Below, one piece after another: positions 15,607 through 24,494 of a stretch of DNA of 45,264 nucleotides (position 1 is its first letter; each line of letters begins with the position of its first letter). Source of the DNA: Candidatus Poribacteria bacterium (GTDB taxonomy: Bacteria; Poribacteria; WGA-4E; WGA-3G). The translations under genes were made by a program, and so were the position numbers. The stretch lies in contig JAJDUH010000004.1 of assembly GCA_022826805.1 (NCBI GenBank), positions 1-45,264 of the forward strand, in the 5' to 3' direction. The notes beneath the pieces were generated by a model that saw nothing but the letters and a program-made list of their open reading frames with translations, had not been told where the DNA came from and made no database searches.

Positions 15607-16995
15607 TTGTTACAACAGTGGAAACCTGATCCGACTTTTTACCCTTCCCCGAAGATGGCGATTGAAGCACCTGCTGAAGAGGTCGCTTATGTTGCTGCAC
15701 CACGGGATGACGGCAAACCTGATGCTATGTGTGTTGTTGACCTCAACGAAGCGTCTGGTACCTATGGACAGATTATCAATAAATTGGAGCTCGGCGTTCG
15801 TGACGAAATCCACCACTTTGGTTGGAACGCCTGTAGTGCTGCACTCTGTCCGTACGCCCCGCACCCTTACGTAGAACGCCGCTATCTCGTTGTGCCAGCA
15901 CTGCGCGGTTCTCATATCTATATCCTTGATGTGAAGCCTGACCCCAAAACACCGCAACTCGTTAAAACCTTAAAAGCGGATGAAGTTGAGGAACGTTCTG
16001 GATATACCCGCCCCCATACAGTTCACTGTGGTCCCGAGGGAATTTATGTCAGTGCACTCGCTTCAGCAGGCTCCGAAGAGGGACCCGGTGGTATATTCCT
16101 CATGGATCACTACAACTTCAATATCTTGGGACAGTGGGAAGTCGAACGTGGCTCTCAATCCCTCTCTTACGATTTCTGGTGGCACTTGGGTTATGACATT
16201 GCTGTTACCAGTGAGTGGGGATATCCTGGGATGATTGAAAATGGTGTGAGTCTTGAAGATTTAGGTGCTCGCAAATTCGGGCATAAAATCCATATTTGGG
16301 ATATTCGACACCGAAAGAATATCCAGACCTTGGATTTAGGCGATGACTACCAGATGATTTTAGAACTCCGTCCTGCACACGACCCAACCAAGGCGTATGG
16401 GTTCGTCAATGCCGTACTGAATATGAACGACCTCTCCAGTTCAATTTGGACATGGTACAAAGATGGAGACGGCTGGGGCATCCAAAAAATTATTGATATC
16501 CCCGCACAAGCACCTGAGAATCCTGATGATTTACCTCCTGCCTTAAAAGATATCGGGATGATACCCCCGCTTGTTACCGACCACATCCTCTCGTTGGATG
16601 ATCGGTTCTTGTATGTCTCCTGTTGGGGAACTGGGGAGATGTTGCAATACGACGTCTCTGATCCGTTCAACCCGAAGCATACTGGGACCCTCGAGATCGG
16701 CGGTATTACAAAATCGCATCCACATCCGGCAGCAGGACCCGTCAGTGGCGGACCCCAGATGGTTGAATTAAGTCGTGATGGTAAACGCCTCTATTTCACT
16801 AATTCCCTCTATGTCGCCTGGGATAATCAGTTCTACCCCGATGGCGCAAATGGATGGATGGTGAAGGCGGATATAAACCCAGACGGCGGACTCGAATTAG
16901 ATCCGAACTTCTTCGTAGGTTTCGGCGAGAGTCGCGCCCATCAGATTCGCTTGCAAGGTGGCGATAGTTCATCGGATACCTTCTGTTATTCGTAG
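15607..16995 (+). CDS. Selenium-binding protein (SBP56) / methanethiol oxidase family
   Basis: 462 aa, close to the family length. Start is TTG, backed by AAAAAGGAG about 9 nt upstream; no ATG is near. Family hallmarks are HHFGWNACSAALC (the conserved Trp-Asn and Cys), RYLVVPALRGSHIYILDV, SGYTRPHTVHCGPEGIYVSAL, WWHLGYDIAVTSEWG, and the C-terminal HPHPAAGPVSGGPQMVEL. These form a beta-propeller with His ligands for copper in the bacterial methanethiol oxidases, which turn methanethiol into H2S, H2O2 and formaldehyde. No periplasmic signal is seen, so an actual methanethiol role is not certain. The preceding gene ends 51 nt upstream. Confidence 0.9.
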   Translation: MLQQWKPDPTFYPSPKMAIEAPAEEVAYVAAPRDDGKPDAMCVVDLNEASGTYGQIINKLELGVRDEIHHFGWNACSAALCPYAPHPYVERRYLVVPALRGSHIYILDVKPDPKTPQLVKTLKADEVEERSGYTRPHTVHCGPEGIYVSALASAGSEEGPGGIFLMDHYNFNILGQWEVERGSQSLSYDFWWHLGYDIAVTSEWGYPGMIENGVSLEDLGARKFGHKIHIWDIRHRKNIQTLDLGDDYQMILELRPAHDPTKAYGFVNAVLNMNDLSSSIWTWYKDGDGWGIQKIIDIPAQAPENPDDLPPALKDIGMIPPLVTDHILSLDDRFLYVSCWGTGEMLQYDVSDPFNPKHTGTLEIGGITKSHPHPAAGPVSGGPQMVELSRDGKRLYFTNSLYVAWDNQFYPDGANGWMVKADINPDGGLELDPNFFVGFGESRAHQIRLQGGDSSSDTFCYS

Positions 16996-17005
16996 GAATT
17001 TCATC

Positions 17006-17032
17006 GTAGGGGTTGGGTTATCCAACCCCTAC
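17006..17032. repeat. Short palindrome (GTAGGGGTTGG family)
   Basis: GTAGGGGTTGG (17006-17016), loop GTTAT, CCAACCCCTAC (17022-17032): a perfect 11-bp stem placed 10 nt after the SBP56 stop. Similar in design to the palindromes at 5784, 17785 and 32681. It probably also works as a transcript end; T-rich sequence follows only weakly. Confidence 0.75.
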
Positions 17033-17075
17033 TCTAAAAGATATTTGACGTTTCTATGTCCAGAAAGGCATTTTT

Positions 17076-17726
17076 ATGGATACTGTCTCATGGTTAAGCT
17101 ACACCCTCCTCGGTGTATTTCACGGCATTAATCCGGGTATGGGGTGGCTTTTTGCGGTCGCGCTCGGTATGCAAGAAAAGCGGAGAAGTGCGGTTATCGG
17201 TGCGCTTTTCCCAATGGCACTCGGACACGCGATTTCGATCGGGGTTGTAGTTCTGGTGATTGTTTTGGCACAACAGCGGATCTCAACGAATGTGCTTGGC
17301 ATCGTTTGTGCCGTTGTCCTGTTCGGTTTTGGGTTGTATAAGTTGTTCCGGACACGGCATCCCAGGTGGGTAGGAATGCGTGTTAACTTCAAAGACTTAA
17401 CAATCTGGTCTTTCCTAATGGCTTCTGCACACGGCGCGGGTTTGATGCTCGCACCGCTCTTATTGCGGATGCCCGCTGCAGGACATTCTGGACACATGCA
17501 CCACGCACCAGTAAATATGACAGATAGTGCTACAATGTTGTTATCCGCTGTCGGCGTGCATACCCTCAGTTTTTTTGTTGTCACTGGGATTGTGGCGGTT
17601 GTCGTTTACGAGGTCGTAGGACTTGCTTTGCTTCGCAAAGCGTGGTTTAATCTGGATATGTTGTGGTCTATCGCTTTGATGATTGCTGGTATTGTCACGG
17701 CTGGCATGCTTTTCTGGGGGCATTAG
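17076..17726 (+). CDS. Polytopic membrane protein, NicO/UreH-like
   Basis: 216 aa with about six hydrophobic helices. HGINPGMGW near residue 16 and a second SAHGAGLMLAP near residue 117 give two matching His-containing helices, typical of inverted-repeat metal exporters of the NicO/UreH/LysE-like type. A His-rich loop HSGHMHH (about 136-142) lies between helices and could bind Ni, Co or other metals. I do not recognise a named family with certainty. It may be a transporter for a metal or small solute. It is flanked on both sides by palindromes and has no nearby partner gene. Confidence 0.6.
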   Translation: MDTVSWLSYTLLGVFHGINPGMGWLFAVALGMQEKRRSAVIGALFPMALGHAISIGVVVLVIVLAQQRISTNVLGIVCAVVLFGFGLYKLFRTRHPRWVGMRVNFKDLTIWSFLMASAHGAGLMLAPLLLRMPAAGHSGHMHHAPVNMTDSATMLLSAVGVHTLSFFVVTGIVAVVVYEVVGLALLRKAWFNLDMLWSIALMIAGIVTAGMLFWGH

Positions 17727-17784
17727 GAGACTTGTAAGAGAGTTTCCAACCCAGACCTTTCTCCCTAAGATACCCGCCCCAGTA

Positions 17785-17826
17785 GGCGAGGTGTTTTTGC
17801 TTGGGGGTTTCCCTCCTAACCTCGCC
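17785..17826. repeat. Palindromic repeat with GGCGAGGT arms, overlaps a gene end
   Basis: GGCGAGGT (17785-17792) pairs with ACCTCGCC (17819-17826); the interior holds GGGGG/CCCTCC that can extend the fold. The arms match the palindrome at 5784-5804. The right arm encodes the last codons of the minus-strand nucleotidyltransferase. Confidence 0.7.
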
Positions 17827-18385
17827 GGTCTTCCTCCTGAACCTGCTCAAGGAGCAACGCAACGCCGTATTTCTCATGCAATGCGCGCATATCGGCGAAA
17901 TCTGTATCTGTCAATGTGTATCCAGAGTGCGAACGGACTTGGTAATCGACCGACAAACACTGTGCCTTCCGCCCTCCGATAAACCCCACAGCGTTCAGCT
18001 CCGATTCAGAGATAACCCAATCAATCTCTCCGGGACCGTAGACGGCACCGCCATCCTCAGTCCGTTCAACTACATGAAAGTCAATCAAGCCGTGCAGTTG
18101 ATGTCCCATCACGAAGTTCCGATCCTTACGGTCGTCCGTATGAATGTCAACAAACCCACGCACACGGAGTGCTTCAATCAGAACGGCTGAATCTTCCCAT
18201 GAGATAATGATGTCCAAATCTTGGTGCTCTCGGGTCTGTTCACCTAATAAGGCATCAACACCCCACCCACCATCAATCCAGACTTCAATATTGAGCCCAT
18301 CAAAAAGATCGAGAAACCAGTGAACCATATCAACAGTCATAGGACTTTTGCATTCACAATCAGTGAATAAGTTAATCGTTTCCAT
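17816..18385 (-). CDS. Nucleotidyltransferase, LinA/AadB (lincosamide or aminoglycoside) type
   Basis: 189 aa. The motif WIDGGWGVDALLGEQTREHQ followed by DLDI gives the GGWG...D-x-D arrangement of antibiotic nucleotidyltransferases (metal-binding aspartates), and GLIDFHVVE provides the third acidic residue. LinA- and ANT(2'')-like enzymes add AMP to a hydroxyl of a lincosamide or aminoglycoside. Environmental homologues often have other or unknown substrates, so resistance is not implied. The C-terminal residues RRG and the stop are read from a palindromic repeat, as for the glutaredoxin-like gene. It starts 12 nt after the GIY-YIG gene ends, hence likely one transcript. The ribosome site is weak. 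Confidence 0.82.
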   Translation of the reverse strand: METINLFTDCECKSPMTVDMVHWFLDLFDGLNIEVWIDGGWGVDALLGEQTREHQDLDIIISWEDSAVLIEALRVRGFVDIHTDDRKDRNFVMGHQLHGLIDFHVVERTEDGGAVYGPGEIDWVISESELNAVGFIGGRKAQCLSVDYQVRSHSGYTLTDTDFADMRALHEKYGVALLLEQVQEEDRRG

Positions 18386-18397
18386 ACCATTTTTAAA

Positions 18398-18874
18398 CTA
18401 GGTCCTCAACTGTTTCTCCAGTTCAGACACACGTTTATGAAGTTCCAACACCAAATCTGCCAAATTATCAAATGTCTTAGGATGAAAAACTCCGGCTGGT
18501 TTACCGCGAAACAGAGAAGTCATATCATCGCGAAATTGCCGATCTGTAACTATGGTTTTAGCACGGTTAGGGACTTTTCCACGACTTCCAAGTGATGGAT
18601 TCAGCACCTCAAAAGCTACGATTTCCGCAGCTTCTAGGGGACCTTTATCTGAAAATAATTTGTGAAGCCACCAATGGATGTATTTAATTTTATCTGGGTT
18701 TAATACAGTAGCGGAAACCTCTGTTGTGACGCTGCTATCACGGCGAACTATGTGTTGTTCTATTCGACCTCGTAAATTCTTGCTGAGACCGACGTACGCT
18801 ACTTCTTCGTTTCGATCATACATTGCAGATATACCAGGATCTTTTGGTATAGGACGTAAGGAAAAATCAATCAT
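18398..18874 (-). CDS. GIY-YIG nuclease-domain protein
   Basis: 158 aa. The nuclease signature reads GISAMYD (GIY part), AYVGLSKNLRGRIEQH (YVG plus the conserved Arg of the helix), with a plausible metal-binding Glu in the following helices (AAEIVAFEV). The C-terminal 35 residues (LADLVLELHKRVSELEKQL) form a short coiled coil, suggesting dimerisation. An AGGAGA site precedes the ATG. Stand-alone GIY-YIG proteins act in repair, restriction or homing, and which applies is not clear. It is followed 12 nt later by the nucleotidyltransferase. Confidence 0.75.
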   Translation of the reverse strand: MIDFSLRPIPKDPGISAMYDRNEEVAYVGLSKNLRGRIEQHIVRRDSSVTTEVSATVLNPDKIKYIHWWLHKLFSDKGPLEAAEIVAFEVLNPSLGSRGKVPNRAKTIVTDRQFRDDMTSLFRGKPAGVFHPKTFDNLADLVLELHKRVSELEKQLRT

Positions 18875-18975
18875 AGTTTAAAATTCTCCTGACTCTTATA
18901 AAAATGGTCTTTTACCAATTTCTTACGTGGAATACCTGCCAAGTTCATTATATCTCTTGTCAGAATGTATTCAAC

Positions 18976-19536
18976 TCAAAGTATTTTCAACGCTGCTTCG
19001 TATCTGTCTCTAACAATGTTTTGAACGTCTTCCCGCAACTTCCTCCAACTCCGCTGTAGTTTTGCTTTAGCCCATATTCTACCTTCATCGATGCCCATTC
19101 CATGATGAACATAAGCCAGGTATAGAAGCGAAGGAACTCCCTCAATATGGGACATGGCATCAGCGTTAGCGAGACATGCACCCTCTGCACTCCTATGTAC
19201 AACCGTTACACTTGCTCGGTGTGTTGCGATAGCCTCTTTGACAGCTTCTATCTTTTCTGTAGGATAGCCGAATCGCTTGAGAAGTTTCTCCGCTTCAATG
19301 GGACCGTGAATATGGTGATCCGCATAGAGTGCTTCGTCTTTTATGCTGGCATAATCATGGAGTAACGCCGCAAATTCCACGATTTCAGGATTAGCATCAA
19401 AGCGCGGAGCAAGTTGTTTTCCGTTTTCGACAACCTGTAGGATGTGGTGGGTCCAAATATTGTAACCAAAGATGTTGGTATCAGCCGCACAAGCCTGTTC
19501 AACAATGTGTTCAATCTCGTTTTTTATATTTTTCAT
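18976..19536 (-). CDS. HD-domain phosphohydrolase
   Basis: 186 aa from the ATG at 19536; an in-frame start at 19572 has no ribosome site. The HD motif is in FAALLHDYASI, preceded by the first His in THHILQVV and followed by DHHIHGP and NADAMSHI, all in the order of HD metal-binding proteins. Such enzymes cleave nucleotides or other phosphate esters. The substrate is unknown. It may form a unit with the two downstream minus-strand genes, separated from the GIY-YIG gene by 101 nt. Confidence 0.82.
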   Translation of the reverse strand: MKNIKNEIEHIVEQACAADTNIFGYNIWTHHILQVVENGKQLAPRFDANPEIVEFAALLHDYASIKDEALYADHHIHGPIEAEKLLKRFGYPTEKIEAVKEAIATHRASVTVVHRSAEGACLANADAMSHIEGVPSLLYLAYVHHGMGIDEGRIWAKAKLQRSWRKLREDVQNIVRDRYEAALKIL

Positions 19537-19650
19537 GACCTTAAAAATACCATAAAATTGAGTGCAAGGCAACGGAAAATCGAGTTGCTCAAAGATCGTA
19601 TGATTACCTCAACAGGAGAGTGAATCTACTGCCATCCTACAACGAAAAAC

Positions 19651-19679
19651 TTGCCTTTTTTCTTTCTCTATGCTATAAT
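19651..19679 (+). promoter_or_regulatory. Sigma-70-type promoter for the DUF4432 gene
   Basis: TTGCCT (19651-19656) and TATAAT (19674-19679) are separated by 17 bp, and TGC precedes the -10 (extended -10). The predicted start is near 19686, leaving a leader of about 100 nt to the TTG start. The layout closely resembles the porin promoter at 22993. Confidence 0.7.
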
Positions 19680-19788
19680 TTCTTTTCAGTTTACAGAAAT
19701 CTTTGATTCCTCGTCTCAATATAGGCTTGAAAGAAGTGCCCTGATATTGAAACTCTCAAGCTGCACATCAAAAAAGGAGAACTTCAAC

Positions 19789-20877
19789 TTGATAAACCTA
19801 TATGGAGCAACGTATGACAGAATACAACTGCTTCGCCATGTCGGAGATGTGTCGCAAATCGCCCATGCCAAGATATATCAACTGACAGATGGTAATGAAA
19901 AGGGCGTTGACGCAATTGACTTCCGAACGGGGAGCGGCCTTAGTTTTACCGTTCTGCCGAGCCGTGGATTAGATATCTCCTACGCCGAATATCAGGGTAT
20001 TCCACTCTGTTGGCGTTCAAGCACAGGTGATGTCCATCCTGCACATTATGAACCCGATGGACTCGGTTGGCTCCGCGGTTTCTACGGTGGCTTATTGACA
20101 ACCTGTGGTATGCGGCAAGTTGGCGTACCGAGCGAAGATAACGATGAGGCGTTAGGGCTTCACGGCAGGGTATCTCATATCCCGGCGAAAAACGTTTGGG
20201 TCGATGGCAGATGGGAAGGGCAGCGTTATATGCTCTGGGCACAGGGCAAGGTTAAGGAGACTGCCGCTTTAGGCGAACATCTCTCGCGAACCCGTAGAAT
20301 ATGGACCGAATTAGGTTCGCGGACGTTGCATATTGAGGATATCGTTGAGAACTTGGGATACCAAGATTCACCACACATGTACCTCTTCCATATTAATGTT
20401 GGATTTCCGATTCTCACCGAGAACAGCGAACTGATCGCTCCGTCTTCACAGGTCACACCGCGAGATGAAACAGCTGCCGCAGACCTGAATAACTATAATC
20501 TGTGCGAACCCCCGACTGTTGACTTTCAAGAACAGGCATTCTATCACGAAATGGAACCAGATGTTGATAATCATATCCATGTAGCACTCGTAAATCGCAA
20601 TTTTAACAATGGACAAGGCATCGGCGTATCGGTGCGCTATCATAAAACACAGTTCCCGAACTTCGTCCAGTGGAAGATGTGTGGTGAGGGAACTTATGTT
20701 ATAGGCTTAGAACCATCAAACTGCGGGGTAGAAGGAAGAGCAAAGGAACGCGAACGCGGCACCCTACAGTTTATTGAACCCGGCGGTAGAAGACACTATG
20801 AAGTGGAGATCGGTGTACTAACCTCCAACGCCGAGATTGATGAGTTTCAAGAGAAAATCGCAAGAACCCAAAATTAA
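19789..20877 (+). CDS. DUF4432 / aldose 1-epimerase-like protein
   Basis: 362 aa. Start taken as TTG at 19789, 9 nt after AAGGAG and downstream of a strong promoter. The longer frame from 19651 begins inside the promoter and is rejected. The family pattern is seen in SGLSFTVLPSRGLDIS (binding Arg), CGMRQVG, ALGLHGRVSHIPAK (the His for catalysis), HMYLFHINVGFPIL and FVQWKMCGEGTYVIGLEPSN. Galactose-mutarotase-fold enzymes interconvert sugar anomers, and DUF4432 members are mostly annotated by fold only. A role in handling sulfated or plant/algal sugars is suggested only by the sulfatase in the same window. Confidence 0.85.
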   Translation: MINLYGATYDRIQLLRHVGDVSQIAHAKIYQLTDGNEKGVDAIDFRTGSGLSFTVLPSRGLDISYAEYQGIPLCWRSSTGDVHPAHYEPDGLGWLRGFYGGLLTTCGMRQVGVPSEDNDEALGLHGRVSHIPAKNVWVDGRWEGQRYMLWAQGKVKETAALGEHLSRTRRIWTELGSRTLHIEDIVENLGYQDSPHMYLFHINVGFPILTENSELIAPSSQVTPRDETAAADLNNYNLCEPPTVDFQEQAFYHEMEPDVDNHIHVALVNRNFNNGQGIGVSVRYHKTQFPNFVQWKMCGEGTYVIGLEPSNCGVEGRAKERERGTLQFIEPGGRRHYEVEIGVLTSNAEIDEFQEKIARTQN

Positions 20878-20920
20878 CACCAATTTCAATGGAAACCGCA
20901 GTTATTAAGAGGAGAAACCA

Positions 20921-22918
20921 ATGAAAAAATATTTGCCTTTACCTGTGATCGCGTTCCTACTACTGGCGACGCTTGTGTTCGTCGGTTGTAGCGCAAAGGC
21001 GACAGCACCAACACCAACTGTCGCAGAGGCACCCGCAGTCCAAGAGCCAGAAGAGGCAGTCCAAGAGCCGGAAGAGAAAGACGAATCACCCCTTCCTGAG
21101 ACAGCAGTAAAAGACGAACCTCAATCGCCTGAACAAGAAACACATCCCGAAACTACAACTGAAGAGACAATGCCTGCCGTCGAGATTCCGAGTGGCAGTG
21201 TCCTGCATCTAATTCCAGAGCATACATCAGCGGTTATTTATTGTCCCAGTCTGACTGAGTTGGATAATCGGATCAACATGCTGGCATTGGACTTATTGCC
21301 AACAGCTGAACCTCCAGAAGTCCTCGCCAGCATTTTGGCAGATACCTTTGGGGCTGGATTTGAAAGTCTCGCTGAACTGGAAGAAATTGGATTGGATCTA
21401 AACCAGGATTTTGCCATCTTCATGGCTTCCTTGAAACCCATACATCTTTCTGCAACTGTACATCTCATGGAACCTGAAGCCATGAAACAGGTGATTGCAG
21501 CAGAAAGCGAAGGAAGTGCTCCTACCGAATATAACGGTGTAACCTATTGGAGCGCGACTCGGGGAGAAGGGCATTTCGCTATCATAGAAAACACACTTGT
21601 TTTCTCTCAGTCTGCTGAAGTCTGTGAAAGCGTAATTGATACCTATAACGGAACCAAGAAATCTATCACAGCAAATCCAGGCTATGTGGAATTCCTCACC
21701 GACATTTCTGAGGGGATGGCACAGCTCGCTGTTCATTTTAATCTTGAATCGGTGGCACCTACCTTAAGTGCTTCGCTTAAGAAAGAATTGGAATCAATGA
21801 GAGATAATCTTGAAAGCGATCCCACTGCTATGGCAATGGCACCTCTCTTTGAAGGTGTGTTTAAGATGGCTATAGATGTGCTTGATCAAGTAAAGTCTCT
21901 AAGCGCGACGCTTGAAGTGGAGGGAACTGATGTACAACTCGCACCCTTCCTGCAGTTCAAAAGTGGTAGCAAGATCCAGAACGCCCTAAAGGAGATGGAT
22001 CCCCACCAACTGGCACTTCTCGGTGAGCTGCCATACCAAGCCTTTCTGAATGGTGGTTTTCAAGGTAAACCAGAGTTGTTGCTTGAAATGAATATGTTCG
22101 GGTTAAAGATGCTTGCAAAAAACGCGCCAGAACAGTCTGATTTGCTCAATACCCTCGTCGAGCAGGCAGAAGACTTTTTCAGTGCGCTTGGCAACGAATG
22201 GGCTTTCACTGTCAATTATGGTGATAGTATTATCCCTGATTATCTGGTTGTCTATGAGTTGAAAGATGAACAGCGGGCGAAAGCCTATATGGATGAGACG
22301 TTTCTCGAACAACTCCGTAATTCAATGCAGGTCATGCGAGGCATCGTTGGGGACACGCCATATATGAATATCTATGATGGTGCTCATTCTGGTACGCCGA
22401 TTATGCATAACGGCGTTGAGATTAAGAGTTACGTCTTCCCTAATTTCGGTTCCATGTTTGGAGAGATACCATCGCTAACTGCTGATGTGATGCCTAAGGC
22501 GTCGGAATGGTACTATGCTTTTCATGAGGGACGACTTCTCCTCGCTATAGGGGGGGCTGAGCTCGTTACGGCAGCATTGGATCAGCAATCTGAAACCGGC
22601 GAAGTACTTTCTGATAATCTAAGCTATCAGAAACTCACTGGAACGCTGGGAACCGACAATAATTTGCTTTTGGTGATTTCCCCAATGACTGCGGCGAAAG
22701 GCGTTCTTCCCATTATAGCAAGAATGAACCCAGATGGTGCTGCCGCAATGCAGATGTTATCTGGTATGTTTATGAACATGCCAGAGAGTTATAGCATCGG
22801 GTTTTCTGCGAAAGCTGCGGAGAACGGTATCGGCACCAAGCTCCTGCTTACCCTTGGTGATTTCAAGCAGCTTATCCAGATGATCGCAATGATGCAGGGT
22901 ATGGGACAGATGCAGTAG
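20921..22918 (+). CDS. Large lipoprotein, DUF3352-like
   Basis: 665 aa. The signal peptide ends VFVGC, giving a lipidated Cys23. A flexible linker rich in Pro, Glu and Thr (about 25-85) contains a direct VQEPEE repeat. The rest is a large globular domain with patterns such as IPEHTSAVIYCPSLTELD and ALLGELPYQAFLNGGF, which I associate loosely with DUF3352 proteins. Met-rich C-terminus. It may be anchored in the outer or inner membrane with the linker spanning the cell wall. No catalytic motif was recognised. Its neighbours suggest a cell-envelope role, and it ends at a good terminator. Confidence 0.6.
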   Translation: MKKYLPLPVIAFLLLATLVFVGCSAKATAPTPTVAEAPAVQEPEEAVQEPEEKDESPLPETAVKDEPQSPEQETHPETTTEETMPAVEIPSGSVLHLIPEHTSAVIYCPSLTELDNRINMLALDLLPTAEPPEVLASILADTFGAGFESLAELEEIGLDLNQDFAIFMASLKPIHLSATVHLMEPEAMKQVIAAESEGSAPTEYNGVTYWSATRGEGHFAIIENTLVFSQSAEVCESVIDTYNGTKKSITANPGYVEFLTDISEGMAQLAVHFNLESVAPTLSASLKKELESMRDNLESDPTAMAMAPLFEGVFKMAIDVLDQVKSLSATLEVEGTDVQLAPFLQFKSGSKIQNALKEMDPHQLALLGELPYQAFLNGGFQGKPELLLEMNMFGLKMLAKNAPEQSDLLNTLVEQAEDFFSALGNEWAFTVNYGDSIIPDYLVVYELKDEQRAKAYMDETFLEQLRNSMQVMRGIVGDTPYMNIYDGAHSGTPIMHNGVEIKSYVFPNFGSMFGEIPSLTADVMPKASEWYYAFHEGRLLLAIGGAELVTAALDQQSETGEVLSDNLSYQKLTGTLGTDNNLLLVISPMTAAKGVLPIIARMNPDGAAAMQMLSGMFMNMPESYSIGFSAKAAENGIGTKLLLTLGDFKQLIQMIAMMQGMGQMQ

Positions 22919-22930
22919 GTTCGTTTCTAA

Positions 22931-22966
22931 CTCCCTCACAAAATCTGTGAGCGAGTTTTTATTTTT
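22931..22966 (+). terminator. Rho-independent terminator of the large lipoprotein gene
   Basis: CTCCCTCACA (22931-22940) pairs with TGTGAGCGAG (22946-22955), one mismatch, loop AAATC, followed by TTTTTATTTTT (22956-22966). Confidence 0.85.
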
Positions 22967-22992
22967 CGCAACCTATAAATGACAATAGTATC

Positions 22993-23021
22993 TTGCTTTA
23001 TTTTTTTCCTTATGCTATTAT
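22993..23021 (+). promoter_or_regulatory. Sigma-70-type promoter for the porin gene
   Basis: TTGCTT (22993-22998), 17-bp spacer, TATTAT (23016-23021) with TGC just before it. The roughly 100-nt leader holds CAGTCAA (23068-23074) facing TTGACTG (23088-23094), a hairpin that may regulate mRNA stability or translation. AGGAGG lies 14 nt before the ATG. Confidence 0.65.
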
Positions 23022-23125
23022 TGGCATGTCGGAAGTATGGTTTTTTAGATTTAACGGTTTGTATTACCAGTCAACTGAACAGGAAAATTGACTGCTTTTA
23101 ATTACAGGAGGCTCGTGAATTATTT

Positions 23126-24406
23126 ATGACTGATCGAAAACGCCAATACATCTTCGGTCTCGGCATCGCACTATTGCTAATTATTTCTCCATTTGTGACT
23201 GCTGATACCACCGAAGAAGCAGAGGAAGTTGTTGAGACACCAGCACCTAAGAAAAGTCCTATTAAAGTCGGCGGAGCAATGCGTGTAAACTACGCCTACG
23301 GCGCTTACGGTAGTGAGGAGAGTCCACACCCGCGAGGTGAGAAAATCGGTGATGTTGACCTTGAGATATTCCGCCTCAATGCTGACTTGGACTATAACAA
23401 CATCATCAGTCGGCTTGAATACCGATGGTATGATGGATACAGTATGATACACACCGCATGGTTAGGATATAAGCTTAGCGATTCCGGCACAGTTAAAGCA
23501 GGTGTTGTGCGAGTGCCCTTCGGTCCGACCGCCTACGGCATTTCTACGAGCTGGTTTTTTGATCAACACTTTTATGTTGGACTCGCTGACGACATGGATT
23601 TAGGGATCCTCTGGAACGACACGTTTGATAAACTAACGCTTGATGCAGGCTATTTTCTTATGCCAGAACCTCAACTGATACAGTATGGCAGTTTGGCAAG
23701 TTCTCGATACAGTTATGATATCGTCAGATGGGAAGAAAAAGCCGATGCCAAAGGAAACGTCGAATGGGGTGCTGGTGAAAACGGATATGATGAACAACAT
23801 CAATTTAACGTTCGTGCGATCTATGCCCTTGAGAACATCGCGGACGTCGGTGTGTCGGCGCAATTTGGACTGCTGAAGGGAACGAATGTGGGTAGCGATG
23901 ATAGTGGTACTCACTACGCATTTTCCGGACACATGAAGAATACCTTCGCAGACTTCACGCTCTATTCACAATTCTCGTATTATGCGCACAATATCGCTGA
24001 GAAAACCCCTTGGGGTTCCGGAGATCTCATTCCGATGGGTGCTTACGACTTCGCATGGCCCATCGCGTCTACAGGATTAATACCGGGACTCTCGCTGCGT
24101 TATGGGGGTATAGATACCGCCAGTATCTCTTGGATTGACAGTCTTACGCCTTATGCGGAATGGAGCACTATCCTAAAAACAGCGGATAACCACAATCCGA
24201 GCACGCTCGTGACGCTCGGGGCAAGTTGGACTGTCCTGGGGGCTCTCTATGTCTATAGCGATTTGGCACTCTCCAACGGCAACTTTTTTGTCGGTAACAC
24301 TGGAGATGACTACGGAAATATCCTGACAGGGGTTAGTCATGTTGGTGCCAACGGAAATAACGTATGGCATTGGCGACTTAACTTCAACTTCGGTTATTAT
24401 TTCTAA
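23126..24406 (+). CDS. Outer-membrane porin-like beta-barrel protein
   Basis: 426 aa. The signal peptide has a hydrophobic core (IFGLGIALLLIISPFV) with cleavage likely after TA at residue 26. The mature N-terminus is acidic and then becomes a series of alternating hydrophobic/polar strands with aromatic girdles (RLEYRWYDGY, AWLGYKL, LSLRYGG). The last residues are WRLNFNFGYYF, ending in Phe, which is the BamA-recognised beta-signal. The family was not recognised by name; a passive channel for solutes is inferred. The next gene is a BCCT carrier, so porin plus carrier form an outer- and inner-membrane uptake route. A second copy of the last codons lies at 27050-27097. Confidence 0.78.
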   Translation: MTDRKRQYIFGLGIALLLIISPFVTADTTEEAEEVVETPAPKKSPIKVGGAMRVNYAYGAYGSEESPHPRGEKIGDVDLEIFRLNADLDYNNIISRLEYRWYDGYSMIHTAWLGYKLSDSGTVKAGVVRVPFGPTAYGISTSWFFDQHFYVGLADDMDLGILWNDTFDKLTLDAGYFLMPEPQLIQYGSLASSRYSYDIVRWEEKADAKGNVEWGAGENGYDEQHQFNVRAIYALENIADVGVSAQFGLLKGTNVGSDDSGTHYAFSGHMKNTFADFTLYSQFSYYAHNIAEKTPWGSGDLIPMGAYDFAWPIASTGLIPGLSLRYGGIDTASISWIDSLTPYAEWSTILKTADNHNPSTLVTLGASWTVLGALYVYSDLALSNGNFFVGNTGDDYGNILTGVSHVGANGNNVWHWRLNFNFGYYF

Positions 24407-24494
24407 TCGGTTCTCTGCTCTCGGCTTCCAAAAACCATTGGAAATTTGCTGAAAGCCAACGGCTGATAGCCATTAAAAAAGGAGAATTTTGAAA

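Noticed and set aside
17816..18385. Antibiotic-resistance gene
   Set aside because: The LinA/AadB fold is clear, but environmental homologues often lack resistance activity; there is no mobile or resistance context.
19651..19788. N-terminal extension of the DUF4432 gene
   Set aside because: It begins in the -35 box of a strong promoter; TTG at 19789 has AAGGAG and matches the family start.
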